Of a DNA stretch of 64,000 bases, positions 25,401 through 40,400 are shown in pieces; the stretch's first letter is position 1, and each line of letters starts with the position of its first letter. Position numbers and translations under genes: made by a program. Under the pieces are notes generated by a model. It searched no databases and was not told the origin of the DNA. It worked only from the letters and a program-made list of their open reading frames with translations. Source of the DNA: Phalacrocorax aristotelis (taxonomy: Eukaryota; Chordata; Aves; Suliformes; Phalacrocoracidae); assembly GCF_949628215.1 (NCBI RefSeq), contig NC_134282.1, forward strand, positions 1,657,001 to 1,721,000. The letters are read 5' to 3'.

Positions 25401-28400
25401 ATTGTTTCTATGTTACATAAGATTGAACCATTTGCCCTAGCAACTGTAACAATTGAAAAGTACTGCTTCTCCAGATTCTACTGTTTCAAAAGAATACTAC
25501 TCTTCTGTCACACGCTATAAATCCGAAAAACTATTTACACCAAACATAAAACAGGAGAAGAAGAGCAGATAAAAAAGGTACAGGCTTTCTCCGAATGGAG
25601 TGCGTGTCATTCCCCCCAACCCCGATCAAGATTCGCAGACTCACAGAGTTTTCCTTCCACATCAGTCTCTCAAACATTTGCACTAGAAGCACAAAGCCAA
25701 TTGGTAATAGATATACACACTGTTAGCCTCATGCACAGAAGATACCCCATCTCAGAACCTGCCAGGCGGCTGACCTGCTCCGTCTGGAGTGATGGTTCCC
25801 AACTTCACTGCCAGGGGATATCCTGTCTCCTTGTAGTGCTCCATTGCATGTCCGTTCCCCCCGCTGCCATCGAAGAACCACTTGCCACACAGCACCGAAC
25901 CATCTGTCAGGTTTAGCCACAGATTCTCCCGCAGGTCACATTTTGAGCATTTCCAACCGCTGCAAGACAAACCAGGAAGAAATGACAGAAATAAGTAAGG
26001 CAGGAACCAGTCCTGTATTTCCAATTATGGTAGGTCAAGCCAAACATATCCACTCAGCCCGGAGTCATGCAAGAGAATCGCTGGCTGAGTTGCTGGCTTT
26101 AGTTCTGTTACTCTGGACTGTATTAAAGAGCCTACAATGAAAAAAAACCTTATTACCCTCACCTGGGGGGAATTCTAACACCATTGTCTAACTGTACAAG
26201 TGTTTTGGCATGTTTAGATGCCTGTAGCTCTTCTTCCCAGGAGTCAGGGTCCTGCTTCCTGTAGGGTGATTTTGCACTGAGGAGTGCATCACAAGCTATC
26301 GTCACCTGGAAGACAAATGTATGTCAATCGAAACCTAACACAATTCAGTGACTGTACAGAACTTGGCATTCAGCCCACTGCTAACCACATACAGAACTGG
26401 GTATCGGGAACACTTAAACATGCACGTATTTTTCCAGATTACAGTTGTTATTATTTTAGCAGGAGAGTAAGCGTGTGTACTATGTGAGCTTCCCTGGGAC
26501 AAGCTGGCATCACAGTAAGGAAAGGAATACAGGAGGTAAAAGGAAATCCCAAGAAACAAAGACAAAGCAGACTTTTAAAAATGACTGACTCTATTATAGA
26601 TGGTTAAGAAAGATCTTTATGTAGAAACAAGCACCACACACAAGAAAACAAAGCACCATCTCTATAAAAACTAAAGCAGGAGACAATTTCTGTCACCACT
26701 TGCACACACTCACTGACCAGTGCTGGTAACTCTTCTATATTGGGTAATGAGATTTCATAGTGATCAGGAAATATAACAAGTTTTGCTTCATCTTCATATT
26801 CAAAGTCATCACTGTTGAGATCGCTGTTTGTGTCTAGATCTGGAAAACAAGATGGGAAATGTCAGGAGATCGTCCTAGATCAAGGTTCCCAAATTGTGGC
26901 AGGGGTACCACGACGAAGCACTGCTTGCCTGGCATCAGCCTGCAAGTTGACACTGTCAGTAGTTTCTTCTGGCTAGAAATGTTTGTGAAATCCTGATCTA
27001 AACTGAAATCTGACCATCCTGCAAGCGGATGTTCTGAGGACCAAAATTTCCATCTCAATCTGATCCTCAGTTGATTTGGCCCCTTTCCAAGCAGTGCACT
27101 GTTGCAGACATCACATTCTGGGAAGCAGCTAACAAAATTCTGCTCATTTTGGACAAAATCAGGATGTAATACTGCTGTGCCTTTCACCCAGGATTTTGAA
27201 ACACTATACAATGTGGAGACCAGGTGGCACTACCCATGCCCAAATTGCAGAGCAGGAACAATGCACCTCTGTTTTCAGCCCCCCATATTTTCCAAATTAC
27301 TGACCTGGCTGAAACACGCTATGGCTCCCATCCATCTTGAACCTGTGGCCTTTTCTCCCACAAAGATGTCCATGGCTGGAAGTATTCCCACATCTCATCC
27401 GTAGTGAAAATAGCTACATCAAGTACAGTTATACCAGCATTACCCTTCTCTTGCTCACTCTACTCTGTAACCAGTGTAACTATCTGTTTAAAAAGCACTT
27501 ATTAACTAATAAAGCTTTCCTTTGAAGATTGAGCCTTCCCTAGTGTTTGTGCACACTCTTATTCCAGTGCAAGGATTACTTTTTTCCTTAAATATGAGCC
27601 TTGATCAAGCAACACCAGGTAAAATGCGTGTCCAGAAATCAGCGGACTTGGAGAGAAGCCAGGGGGTATATAAGTAACTAAATGGCCACCTCTAGCTTCA
27701 TCGGAAACATAATTATCCATAGTGACAAGACTGAGTTAAAATCTTCCTCAGTTCTTTCCAGGACAACTGAAAAAGTTAAGACCAAACATGCACACGTTGC
27801 GTCAGACGTTTCACAAGATTGCACGAAAAGCCTGGGCAAGGGCCAGATCTTCTGGATCCTTCTCCCATCTGGAGATGCTGGATCTACTGTATTCCTATGT
27901 ATTCTGATGTACCAGGCAGTCACTGGCACCATAAGGTTCAACCAAGAAAGAGGATGCATTAGTGGTAGCTAAAGCTGGCTCTTATTTTCACTCCAAGTAC
28001 ACGCATATGCTTAATGAGTCACTCAATGCTAAACAAGCACTGGCAGCAGCCACTGCAGCCTGGGAATGCCTGAAATCTCAAATGTATATCTGGCAGAGAG
28101 GTGAGGATGACAGAGGCCAGATTCAGAAAACTAAGCTCTCTATTTACCCAGCAAGCAGTAACAGCCTGAACACCCTAACTGATGAAAAAAGTATCAAAAG
28201 GCATTTTAACTTGCCCTGGAAAGACCACCTCTTGAGGAACATAATCCCATTTCCATTCAATTCTCAGCTCACCTGCTGCACCAGCCAGTCCTGAGGGGTG
28301 ACAACACCCACTCTCAGTGACTTCCACCAGCGTGACCTCTTTCTCAGCAGCAACCAGCAAAAGCCCCTTCTCCTCAGCTGAATATAGACACAAAAGCAAG

Positions 28401-31400
28401 AACTTTTTCTTATACTGAAAGTATGGCATTTATAAAGAAAGTTTTAGTTCATTACTAATTCTCTGAATCACACTATTTTCATAACAATCTCTTCCCTTAC
28501 TGCAGCATAATAAAGATAACCAGCGACCTTGCTTTACTCTGGGTTTCTTTCCCAGCTTGTACTACAGTCCCGTGTTTTGGTAAAGGAGTGGATCTCAACA
28601 GATGCAGCCTGCAACAGTAAGCTCTTCTGCTCTGTGAAGCAAAGAAACTGAGTATCTCCAAGCTGGTGATACACATGGCAACGCATCACAGAAAATTTTC
28701 ACTTAATGCCCAGAAATTTGCGAGTGGCCAGCATAGCAACACCAAAAGTACCGACCATCTCGTAAATGTGACAGAGGTTCCGCAGAGAGGATAAAACTCA
28801 GTGTATGTTCAGACAGGCTTAAAGGCAGCGAACGCCTCTCCCAGGGCCTGCGGTCACACGCTGCGCTCAGCCACCAGAGGGAACCTGAGGACAGCTCACA
28901 GCAGAACTGTGCGAGACCTGCCGGTATCTTCATTTCCTTATGATACCAACATTAAGTTTAGAGTATTTAAAATCTGCTATATAGAAACAGCAATGATACA
29001 GTTGCCTGGGTTCAAAATTCAGACACGCGCTTCGTCTCATCTCACAAGCCAGACAACAGCAGCCAGATAGTAGCGACTTTCCGGCTACTGCCCCGACGTG
29101 CGTTTGAACTAGTGATCCAGTGATAAAAGGCTGAGTATCCTATTAGCAATCATCCGCTGCCATCTAAGGGCTTCACACACTTGGGAGCATCAGCCTTTGG
29201 TGTGCAAATCGTAGGGAAGGAAAGTTCCTTTTTACCTTCTCAGGCTTCATACCATTCCCGTTACCAGAAAAGCAGAAAACGACGTCCTGTCAGCATGGCA
29301 TTCTGGATGTCTGACACGCCGACAGGGCAGCATCACGCTGCTTATTTTAAAGAAAGATACACACAGCTTCATAACAGTTCCAGGAAAAAAACATGAGGAT
29401 TTAACTGGCAATTCCACTTTTGAAGGTGACCATGTAAAGCTGGTACACTTCCACTCCACACACCTACTCCCCCTGAATAGGAATTAAAAGGACCGCCGGT
29501 GCTTTTTGGCAATTATCACTCTGATAATTCTCAGGGTTCGGATCTGGCACATAAGAGTGGAAAGGACTTCTAAGGTCACTGACTGAAATCCCTTGATTCA
29601 GCAAATCACCATCTACACTAATCCCTTTTGTTGACCGTCAGACAGGGCCTATAATGACGTCCAGGTGAAAACCCCCAAATCACTACTCGCTACTCCTGTT
29701 TTTAAATCTTGGCTTGTATGTGCTGAGAGCCATAGCTGCTAAGTTCAGTGTGAAGCTCTACCTGCATTATATTTTCTGTGTCTGTGCAAGGGCCAAAATG
29801 GCTAAGAAAGCATGAGCGTAGATATAATAAAAACAGAAGGCTACTGCTTTAGAAGGCAACGGAGCCCACACTCAGTGAGGGCAGAGGCTGACATCGTAGT
29901 CACTGGGCATCAGTCTGCAGGCGGTTTTGAACTTGGATTTTAAAACGAGTGCAGAATGTGAGAGGGGAACAAGAATAGCTATAGGAAAGAGGAGCAGGGG
30001 AGATCTACTTGCAAATGGAGCATATTTGATTAAAAATTACTGTAACGCTAACGACAATGAAACATACGAACTTTCAAGCACTACCTTCATACAAAGCTGA
30101 TTCTTGGACAAGGATATTCTTCCAAGATGCCTGGTGAGTAGGAGAATCTCTGGGCAATAATGGGTTTACTCACTTCTAAGACTGAGCTGCAAGACAACCA
30201 ACCAGTTTGCAATCTTTTTAAAGAGCAGACAGCTTGGTGGTGAATGCCCATATGACAGTGTTCCCCTTCTAGGGGGCTAACAGCTCTGTGGTGCCTCCTC
30301 AGAGCCCCAGTTAAACACCGTGGTCACTAACACACAGCGTCCGTAGGTCGTAAGTGCTGTGTTGGGAGGCCAGGACGACAGGCAAAGCAAAGCAACAGAC
30401 ACGTTAAAAACAGAGGCTCGTCTGACATTGTTATTTTGGGCAAGCGGTCAGTAGAGTAAATTTACTCCAGCTCACAGGCATCACTTTAGTGATAGTGAGA
30501 AATGCATTGCTGCTGAACTGACTGAAAACAGCAGCTGGAAGACAGGGTACTACTGTAACCAACCCACCAGAGGGCAAGAAACGGAGTGGACGTGCCCAGA
30601 TCAGATTTAGACAAGTTACCAACTGACTGCACTAATAATAGTGGCACAGGGCGACTCCAGGCAGGACCCCCAAACAGGATTTCCTGTGCATATGGATGTG
30701 CCTGTGTGCGTATGAAAGGGAATACAAATGCGAAAATTGAATGAGGATGTTGACTAGTGAGCCTACAACTAATTTTGAAACCCTAGAAAGACATCTTAGG
30801 AAGCTGGGCTTGATCCTCCTCTCACTGAAAGCAATGGACAAATTTGTATTGACTTGGAAGTGGAGGACCACGTCTTTAAATCAAATAATTTCTTCCTGAA
30901 GCCTCTAAGTAATAATGAATTGCAGCAGCAGCACTTTGCAAACTATAAACTATTCAGTTCATTTTTCTTCAGGCATGTCTGAAACACTGACCTCATCAGA
31001 TGAGCTATAAAACAGAAAATATTAAAACAAAAAAAAGGTTCGCTTTGCAGTCATTAACATTCTCCTTTGTGTCAAAAGGAAAGCAAAAACTTTCTACTAG
31101 GATCATTTGGATCATTCGCTACTTGTAAAACGACATTCAAATTGCTTGCTACATCTCCAAAGCATTAGTACGCTGTTCTTATTGCTAGATATAGACATCA
31201 CCCCTTGGATTTCTGGCTCAGTCAGGTGTTAAACAAGCAAAGCTAAACCACCAAAATTCAAATTCTTAACTCTTTTGCTAGCATCATTAGCCTTTGTTAA
31301 TCTGATTTCCACAGTTCTACCTTAACCAGTAAACTCTTACGACTCTATTAGTGTAAGGTATCTGCTCACCATTCTATACTCAACTAACTCACGCTTAGAT

Positions 31401-34400
31401 GGCAAAGCCAGAAAGCAACAGGTTCACTCATGGTCTAATGAGTTCCACTGCTACTGCTGGGGAGTGTGCCCAGCCCATTTTACTGAGCTAAAATTTAAAA
31501 ATATTGTCACAAAACACTCAAATCCTCCTAAATAACAACTTTTCCATCCATAGATATATACTCTGTACGTGCTTACTTAAACCACTCAACCCACTCAAGC
31601 CACCTTGGAAACGGTAGCCGTAAGTGCGTTCACTGCCATGGCATGGGCAGGCATGGGCCACCCAGGAACGGCTCAGCAAGTTTACGCGTTCTCCCAGGCT
31701 CTCTGAGTGGAAGTTCTCCCTTCCTTCCCGAGGCCTTCTCTGAGACCAGCTGTGTGCCTCGGCTACTGCTGCTCACTGACACTCCTCTCACCAGCAACCC
31801 CCATCCTCACAGATCTGCCGACAGAGCTGTACATTTAAGTACTTCGAAACACTTTGAATTGATGGTCTAAGCAAGCCCTGACTTTGCTCACCACGGCGCT
31901 GGCGCAGCTTGCTGCAGGGGCACATACCGCTATGGTAGCTGATCAGTTAGAGGGCATCCGCCTGAGGACAACTCCTGCGAGCGCCACGCAGCCAGCTCTG
32001 TTTAGCCTGGAGTCCAGGCTGTGGCACGGACCAACGTGCCTAGGAAGAGGGTACTAGAACAAGGCAAAAATGTGATGATTCCTCCCCCAGCATATACTTC
32101 CTAGCTTCCAGATATCTGGATTTTTCTGCTGCTTGGGGGTTAGGGAGCTTGTCTGGTTGGTTTTGGAGAAAGAGGTGCCGCATGCAGCCGTGGTTTCTCT
32201 CTTCAGAAGAGGTTCACTTCTGATTTAGAAATGAAAATAACAGAGAACAAAATCTAAAACGTTGCTCTACTCCTGATCTTGCACTTGATTCTTTCACTGC
32301 TGCCGACAACTGAGGCGACATTTTCAGAGAAGCATTCGCACCATCTCTCTCAGAACTGCCTTTCTGAGCCGCATTAGCCAATTCAGACCACATCACTGTG
32401 CACACAGTTAAAGCGCTTCTCTTGTCTTTTTTGCATTTTTCGACATTTACTTCGTCTATTGAAGAAAACAGTAACACATTAAAAAATCACTTTTAGATTT
32501 AATCTCTTAATGTTAAATCAACCAGCAAACTCTATTTCCTCATTTTCAATCCCTTTCCAGACCATTTATGATGGCATTAACTCTTCATAAGCAGAATATT
32601 ATAAAGGACTCTGCTGATACTCCTGGGAGTAACAGGTCCAGAGGGACTCTGCTGGTAACTCTCTGCTTCAAGAGCTGAGCCTCCAGACTCTTCAACAGAA
32701 GGATCTTCCCTCTTATTCTACTACCCCTTTTGACCATGATCTTGTAAGGAAGATCACAGTACATCCTGTTAATTGAGTTGCTCTTGTTCACATAGTCACG
32801 GAATACAAAGGGGAACTACTACACGTAGTCGCAGAGTATTCTGGCAGACCCAGAACCACTGCTTCACTTTGAAAATCCACAATGATTCTTTACTGTTCTG
32901 TCGTATTTATACAACTTACTTTCAATTCTGACCCATTCCTTTTTTCCAGATGGAAAAAAGTATGAAAATTAAATTTAGGGATGATACTTTTCCTGGTCCC
33001 ATCATGTCTTTTTTTCCCCAAAACTGGTATCACATTTACCATACTGTTGCTGATTTAAACGAGAGGTTGCATACCAAAGACAACAGTGCAGGTGTTTCTT
33101 ATCTGAGAGCCTTGTGAAGTCATGTGGAGCTATCATTTTGTCCCATCAATTAATTTCTTTCTGTTTTACAGAGTGAATTTAATACTTCTTTGCGCCATAG
33201 CCACACATATTGACAAGACCAAAGTATCTTCACACTTGCTAGCCTAGATAACAATGCAGTGAGGATGCTACTCCATGCACTGTGAGCAGTCGGCTTTAAA
33301 TATCACCCCAAATCCCCTGAACGCTTACAGAGTCTGAGCTGAAGTTACCGTATCCACACTGCCCAGCAACACCTAAACAACATAGATTAAATGGAGTCCA
33401 TACATTTCAATGCATGATGTTACTATGCTTCCTGATTACATAGACCACTCACGGCCAACACCTTCCAGCCTTCTCCAAAGAAAAACAAACCAAACTAAAC
33501 CAAGCCCAAAACCTAACGCACGTGTGCACATGCTCATATATCTGCTATGGATCTTTTAACATTTAGGGAAGGATAAAGCTTCCAGTTGACTGACCCAACC
33601 AGTCTGTGTTTCTATTGCATTTGCTGGATAGCAGCAGCGCCAGAAAGTCATCAGTGAGCATCCAAAGGATGTTTTCCCAATACTAAGGAGACTGAAAAGG
33701 GTTTAGTATCTTTAATACCTTTACATCAAATAGGATTATAAAAAGCAAATGACCAAACTGGATTGGCTTTGTATACAAAGCTTAAGTTTCTGGGCCTTCA
33801 GGGAGTTATTCAAAGACACCTAGAAACACAGAGATGTTCGAGTTACCCATTGATCATTGTCTATTCTTGTCTGACAGAGTAAGCCCGAAATGGCAGGCTA
33901 CAAATATGGGCTGGCAACAGCCAGGTTGGTGCAAACCTCTTCCAGAGGTGCGCAAGTTCACAATGAGAAAGACAGAACTAAAACGACCTGTTAAGATGAG
34001 AAGTCCAGCAGCTCCAAACCAACAAGGAAGATGTTGGATTAAGAGATAAGATGCCAAAGTTTGCTGACCATCCCTGCTGCTGTCACATGCAAAATTATCA
34101 GATCAGCTGACCTCTCTGTGCTTTCATTTCCTCAGCTATGAACAAGGACAGGAATAATTCTTTATTCTTTTCTTTAAGCATGGCCAAAAAAGAATAAAAT
34201 CTGCTGAGCCAAAGAGATGGATACAAAGCATTTGGATGCATCGAAGTACTATTTCAAGGATCAGAGCAGAGAGTTGATACCATTTTACTCCCAACCAGCA
34301 GGGGCTGCAGTAGAACAACAGAAAACATGAGATTCATTTTCGAAAGAGTGCTAGATTCCAGAAGCACTGGATTAAACGGTGATAGTTCCATGTGCTAAAT

Positions 34401-37400
34401 GCACCCCAGTGAAAGCACACCACCTTCAGAAGTTCACTGGGACCAGTTCATTTGGAACTGCTGCACCAGGTCTACTCAGTGGGAACAAAATGCTCATGTG
34501 CAAGGATGGAATCTGAGGACTCCAACACGGCCCATCAGAGATACCATGCCAGGCACACTGTGTGCTGCATACCACGATGATAGGAGCCTCAAAAGGTATG
34601 CAGTAAATCAGCAAGAATAAGTTTTGACTGTACTTTTGTACTTCTTGTTTACACTGATAACACGGTATAACCATTGCTGCCTTGCAGCCAGCTTTGTTTC
34701 TGAACCAATTATTTTATAAGCATCCAGTGACAAACATTATTTTCAATGTAAACGGGCAGTAAATGGCATTGAAACCAGCATCCCCGACTTGACAGTCTCT
34801 TCCTACAAAAGAAACTTCATTTCTTTATGACTCATCTTAAAGCTTTTTTTTCTCTCTAAGCCCTCCTTGCAAAACTTACTCCAGATATTAACAGCAACAA
34901 TTTAATCGATCACAATCTGCAAAAGCCTCTTAGGGACACATTCCACAGATCAAAGCAATTCCAAAGGGAGGCTGTGCTATTGTTTTACCTTAGCCCTAAG
35001 AGCTCCAGTTGTAAAGAAAATGTTTAACCTCTTCGTTACCAGAAGAAAAATTCACTATTCGCTATTAATACAGAGAGAATGAATAATAGATGAATAAGAG
35101 AAATACCAGAAGTGGTGGGAGGAGAGAGAATATAAGCACTGCATCAAGTTCCCCTCGTCCATATTTATGAGGCCCTCAGGTTTTCTAGGTAATCTGAATC
35201 AATGGATATTGGATGAAATGGACTGCTTTCCATGAAGCAAAGGGATACAATTGCGGACGTTAACAGGGTAAGAATTGGTAAGAGATGCTCATGATACACA
35301 TACTGTTGAATTCATTACGGGAGAGACCACAACATCACTTAAGAACATTTATCTGTGTAACAACTTTGAAATGATAACAACCCTTCCTACGACCAGCTGC
35401 CGACCAGAACAGTGCCACGCTGAGGCTCTGTTATACTGAAACATTTAGATAAACATTTTAATAAAAGGGTGCTTTGTGGATAACACAAAGAGAGAGAAGG
35501 GACAGAATTAGTTTAAGAATACCTATCAAACCCTAGGCTGCTCGAGAATAGCTGAGGGCCTACCTTAGATTAAAATGTTTCATGTATACATACAGATATC
35601 TCTGAATATGCACCAAAATTGCTAAGAACTACTTATTTGCCTGGACCAACTTTAAAAACTAGAACCAAAAGTTTAGAAAAATAACCCAACAGACAAAGCA
35701 AACCCACAAGGAGCCCCAAAGCCAGACACAACGGTGGACAGAACCCAAGTACGCATGCAGACAGGGTCAGAAAGGACTGTGTGAAAGCAGCTGTTCACAA
35801 TACCTAAAAATAGCTTAGCATTCCTCCTTTTTGGTAAAGCTCCACCAGATGCCCCTGGTACCTTCTGGAAAGAGAGAAAGAAACAATTACAAATCCATCA
35901 AGCGAGACAACAGTAAATCAGCAATAACCCCATACCACCACCATTTCTGACACACATCTGTTCATGGTCCTTCTACTAAACCACATTCTTGCTCAGCAAG
36001 GACTAAATCCTCTCCATTCACCTCTGACAACAGGATTCAACTCATCATCACTTACTACCCTCATGGCGTGAGAAAGCCACCTTCTGAATCCTTCATACTT
36101 TGCTCTGATAGCAATTAAGCAGAGCATGTCTCATGGTCACCGTGAGTGACTGCTGTTCTGTCAAGGAGACAGGGACACCTAGCATCACTCAGACCTCTCA
36201 CCACTAGATCCCCTACAGTATTTCCTAATGACTAAGGCTGAATTAGAGAGGGGAACAAAAAGCTATTATCTGCACGGAAGATCCAATACTCCATAACCAA
36301 TTCCAGTATGACCACTTTGCTGTAAATTGTTGGTTCAGCTTATTTTCCACTATCCAGAAAAAAAATGCCATTCCATCAGGATCCATGCCTGCTTCCATTA
36401 CAATCAATCCAGGTTACCACTACACTTTCTTAATATTGGAGAGTGTGGAGGAAACTTGACAACACCCAAGCAATCATTTATGGGGGATTTTATACTATTA
36501 TTTAGTTTAAACTTGACAGCAGAAAACAGTAACTTCCAAGTAACATGCAGTTTCAAGCACTACTTTCCCAGTTCAAAATACCTCAAACAACCAGGGAAAA
36601 CGCTGGTAGCTGAGGAAATGGAAGAGTCAATGCACTTGCTTCTTAAGCTGTTATTAACAGGCACCATTAAATCAAATCCGATTAAATCAAATAAGCTTCT
36701 GTGGCTATAATGCCAACGAGATGCATTATGCAGCGTATAATGTTAGTGTAACTGGCAAGGTTGTTAGGCGAATTTTTCTTTTTAATAGTAATATTGGGAT
36801 ACAACAGGTGGGGAGAAACCAGCCAAGAACCTGTCAGCCTAGAGCAAGTTCATGTTTGCCTCTGCTCCTCGGTAGGTGAAAGGGGCACATATTTTGGGTG
36901 GTTCCCTTCACCATGTAAATAAAGCTTTGGCCAAAGCAGACTGCTTGAATCATCGGTGAGGTCTTATACATCACAGGAAAGTTTTCCATTCTTAGAAAGA
37001 GCTGATGCCAACTAATAATCCTTGGCTGTACTTAAAAACAGAACCTACTACCCATATATGCAAGGCCTAGGGAAAGGGAGTTCGGGTTGCAACTCCAGCA
37101 TTAAAAAAAAAAAGTATTCCTCAATGAAGTGAAAATAACAAGCAGAACATTTTTTTCCTCAATACTACCGGAAAGTGGAAAGAAAGTAGCCAAGAATTCA
37201 AAGCTGTTTTTAAAAAAGCAGCAGCAAGATGCAACATAACCCAATTACAAATATATTATGAATAAATTACACACGCTCCCCGGACTATAGCTTCAGAACT
37301 AAAGCTCTAATTGAATTCTGATATCACCAAGTGGGATGTTGTGAAAGTCATTAAGCCTAGAGATCTCAAAGAGGAGGAGTTCACATAGAGTGCTTATCAC

Positions 37401-40400
37401 TGCCAGCCTGACATTAAATATTTCAGCTTGATTTTCCAAACTGCTGAATACATCTGAACTGGAATTGCAGATGCTCAGGACTCCTGAAAAACCTGACAGT
37501 TTTTCACCTTGTTTCTCCGCCTGTCAGAAATCACTGAAAATGTTCCCCATTCACAAAACAATCTTTGCTTCTAACAGACGTGACAAGCCCAGCAAACGGG
37601 AGTCCACACAATGCTTCAGTAGTGGCATCAAATTCCGTTTGCAGTGCTTCTCGTACAAGGTGTCAGCCCAGCCTATTCTGCGTTCCCTTTAACTGCACCA
37701 TTGCCACATTTTTTATAACAGGACCCTCACCGAATAATATCCAGGAACCCATCACTGCAGGAAATTTCATGCTTCTCTGCCTAGAGTTTTCAACAGGGCT
37801 GATGTACCACTATAGCACCAAGCTCAAGCTCTGACCGGGGCCAAATACCACCCAGGCAGTTGTACACAACAGTCATACGCTACAGAACTTTTAAATCAGC
37901 CACTTTACTGAAGAGTGAAATTCGGGGAAAAAGAAAAAAAAAAATTTTCTTGATATAGCTAAAAATTTTACCAGAGGGTGCTCCAGAACTTGCACTTGCG
38001 CACATTTCCGATGATTCAGCAGATGCCTCTGGTGCTGTCTGCCACTGGCAGATACTCTAGCTCTACTTAAGCCAATAGGCTGAAGATCTGGCCCTTATTT
38101 TCTAACTGAATTGTGACAAGATACATGACTCGTACTTAATCCAAACACCTTCAAAGCAAACAGGGATTTCTGCAGCAATGCAGTGCATTCTACAAGGATG
38201 ATGCCAAGGGAACCACAGGCAAGAATAGCAGCCTCACTAAAAGAATCTTGAGAGCACATCCAATGCCTTTGGCTTTACTGTATCCCACACCATTGAAAGC
38301 TTGGCTTAAAAAACCGAAACCACAATGCAGCATGTGCCAGACACTTCATAAAACCGTTCCAGTGAAGGCCTGATGTTTCACATCGCTCAAAAGAAAACAT
38401 GGACAGCATGTAGAAAGCAGTCACAGCAAACAAAATCCACAGCTAACTTATGAGGAATCCTGTCTATGAGCTGTGTTAGGTGACACAACCTTCACTCGTA
38501 CTGTATAGTCAAACACGGTTTCCCACCACATGAGCCAGTACACCAGTGCGTCACCACCTTCACAAAGGGATGCCAGGCCCCTCTGCCACATCACGATTCA
38601 CAAGGAGAAAAACACGAACCACTGAATTAGTTAAATCAAAGGTGTACACAACACCAAACAACAGTCAGTATATTTGTTTCTCCCTTTCGGAGTTCTTCAG
38701 CCTAATCTTTTATCCAGGAAAGGAACTTTTGAGTCCTCATTTTAACCCCAGTTTACCTTAATATTGAAAACTTCCAGGTTTCACATGCTGGAAGAAAGTT
38801 ATATACAAGGAAAGCTGTATTTCAAGGAAAGCAGGATTTCTGCCCACCTATCTCTAGCCCTAGATATCATCTTTCAAGAGTGTTAAATTCACTCAGAAGA
38901 ACTGTTGCTAAAACTAGACTAGGCTCTCCAAAAACTCAGTTAACAGTGTGCAGGAAAATGTTGCCGTCACCCTTACAAGGATAGTCATCTACTGGAAATA
39001 AAATAAGTGGTCAGAGCACTTTACATAACTCGGGGCCTTCATCACCCAGGGGAAACGTTGCTGTAGAATGACAAACATGAAGTATTCTACCACGTTCCGA
39101 GCAGCTATTTTAGGCCCTCTAACTTGCCAAAAGAGACAGAGCTTATGGGAGAGAGAGCTATAAGCAAACCCAGTGCCTTCCATTCAGCTCAGGTCAGAAG
39201 TCATTAACAGCCCTTTAAAAGATGCCAGACAAACCTCACACAAACAGATGTTACAGAAAGCACAGGTTATAAATTACTGTTGATATGCAGTGATATTATG
39301 GAAGAACAGCGAACATGCAGTTTGTACATATACATCCATGTGTGTTGGGGAGTTGAATGAGGTCAGTGTGTGGATCTAGAATCCAGCATTAACTTAAGCT
39401 AAGCTTTAGATCCCAGAACTCATGATTTAACTGTAGAGAGATCTTAGGATGAAAAGAAGTCATGTCACACTGAGATGAAACCTCATATTAAAAAATAAAT
39501 TTAAAAAAAATCTCAGAAGCTTCCAGCCAAATCTGAGTCAAAATCAGTAATTCTACACTTCAAAGGCAGGTTTTATAAAAGTATGTAGTTACCTGCAGTA
39601 TGCACATCATATGCAGACAATACATATGTGATATGCAGAAGCGCGTAGTGAAAAAGATCAGTGGAAGTCAGGCAACGAGCTGCCTTTACGATCTGAGTCT
39701 TTAGGGCTTTGATTAATTTCAGAACTGAAGCTATGACTGGTCGGGATCCAAGCACCTGGATTTGATATCCAGCCCCAAATCTGAACATGTTCATTTCTGT
39801 CATTCAAGATTTGGTCTATGTCTGAAATGTGTTACCTAAACAAGCACAAGAGACCCAAGACCTGCCGGGGTAGTTAGTTGGGAAGTCACAAGTCTCACCT
39901 CTATCACGTGTCGTTTCAGATGCAAATATACACACTGTCCTGTTTTCCGGTAATGCCTTTCAATGTGTTCCCTTCCAAATCCCAGAAACGTGTTCATGCA
40001 CACATAGAGACCTCCTTCTGAATCCTAAAAGGAATGACACAAAGAGTTACAGCACAGAAGGAACCGAACAGGACAGAAAGGACTCAGCAAGCAGAAAACC
40101 CAAAGAATTGCAGATGCTTTCTGTCACCAGGCAAGCACTTAAAATGTGGCTTCTGTAGCACCTTATGGTGTTTACATTATCGGTCCTCTAAGAAACTTAC
40201 ACACCGTAACACAATCTATAGAAACTCATTGAAACGGGTTACTTTACTACTACAAATTAGCGAGTGTCCAAATTGGAGGTCCAGAAGTTAGTCTTGAAAA
40301 ATTCTGCTTGAGTGCCCAATCCACGGAGATTTGCAGGCGCAGAAATTTGTAAAGCATAGAAACAATGAAGTGCAGACATTTGTTTGAAATAGCAGAACTT

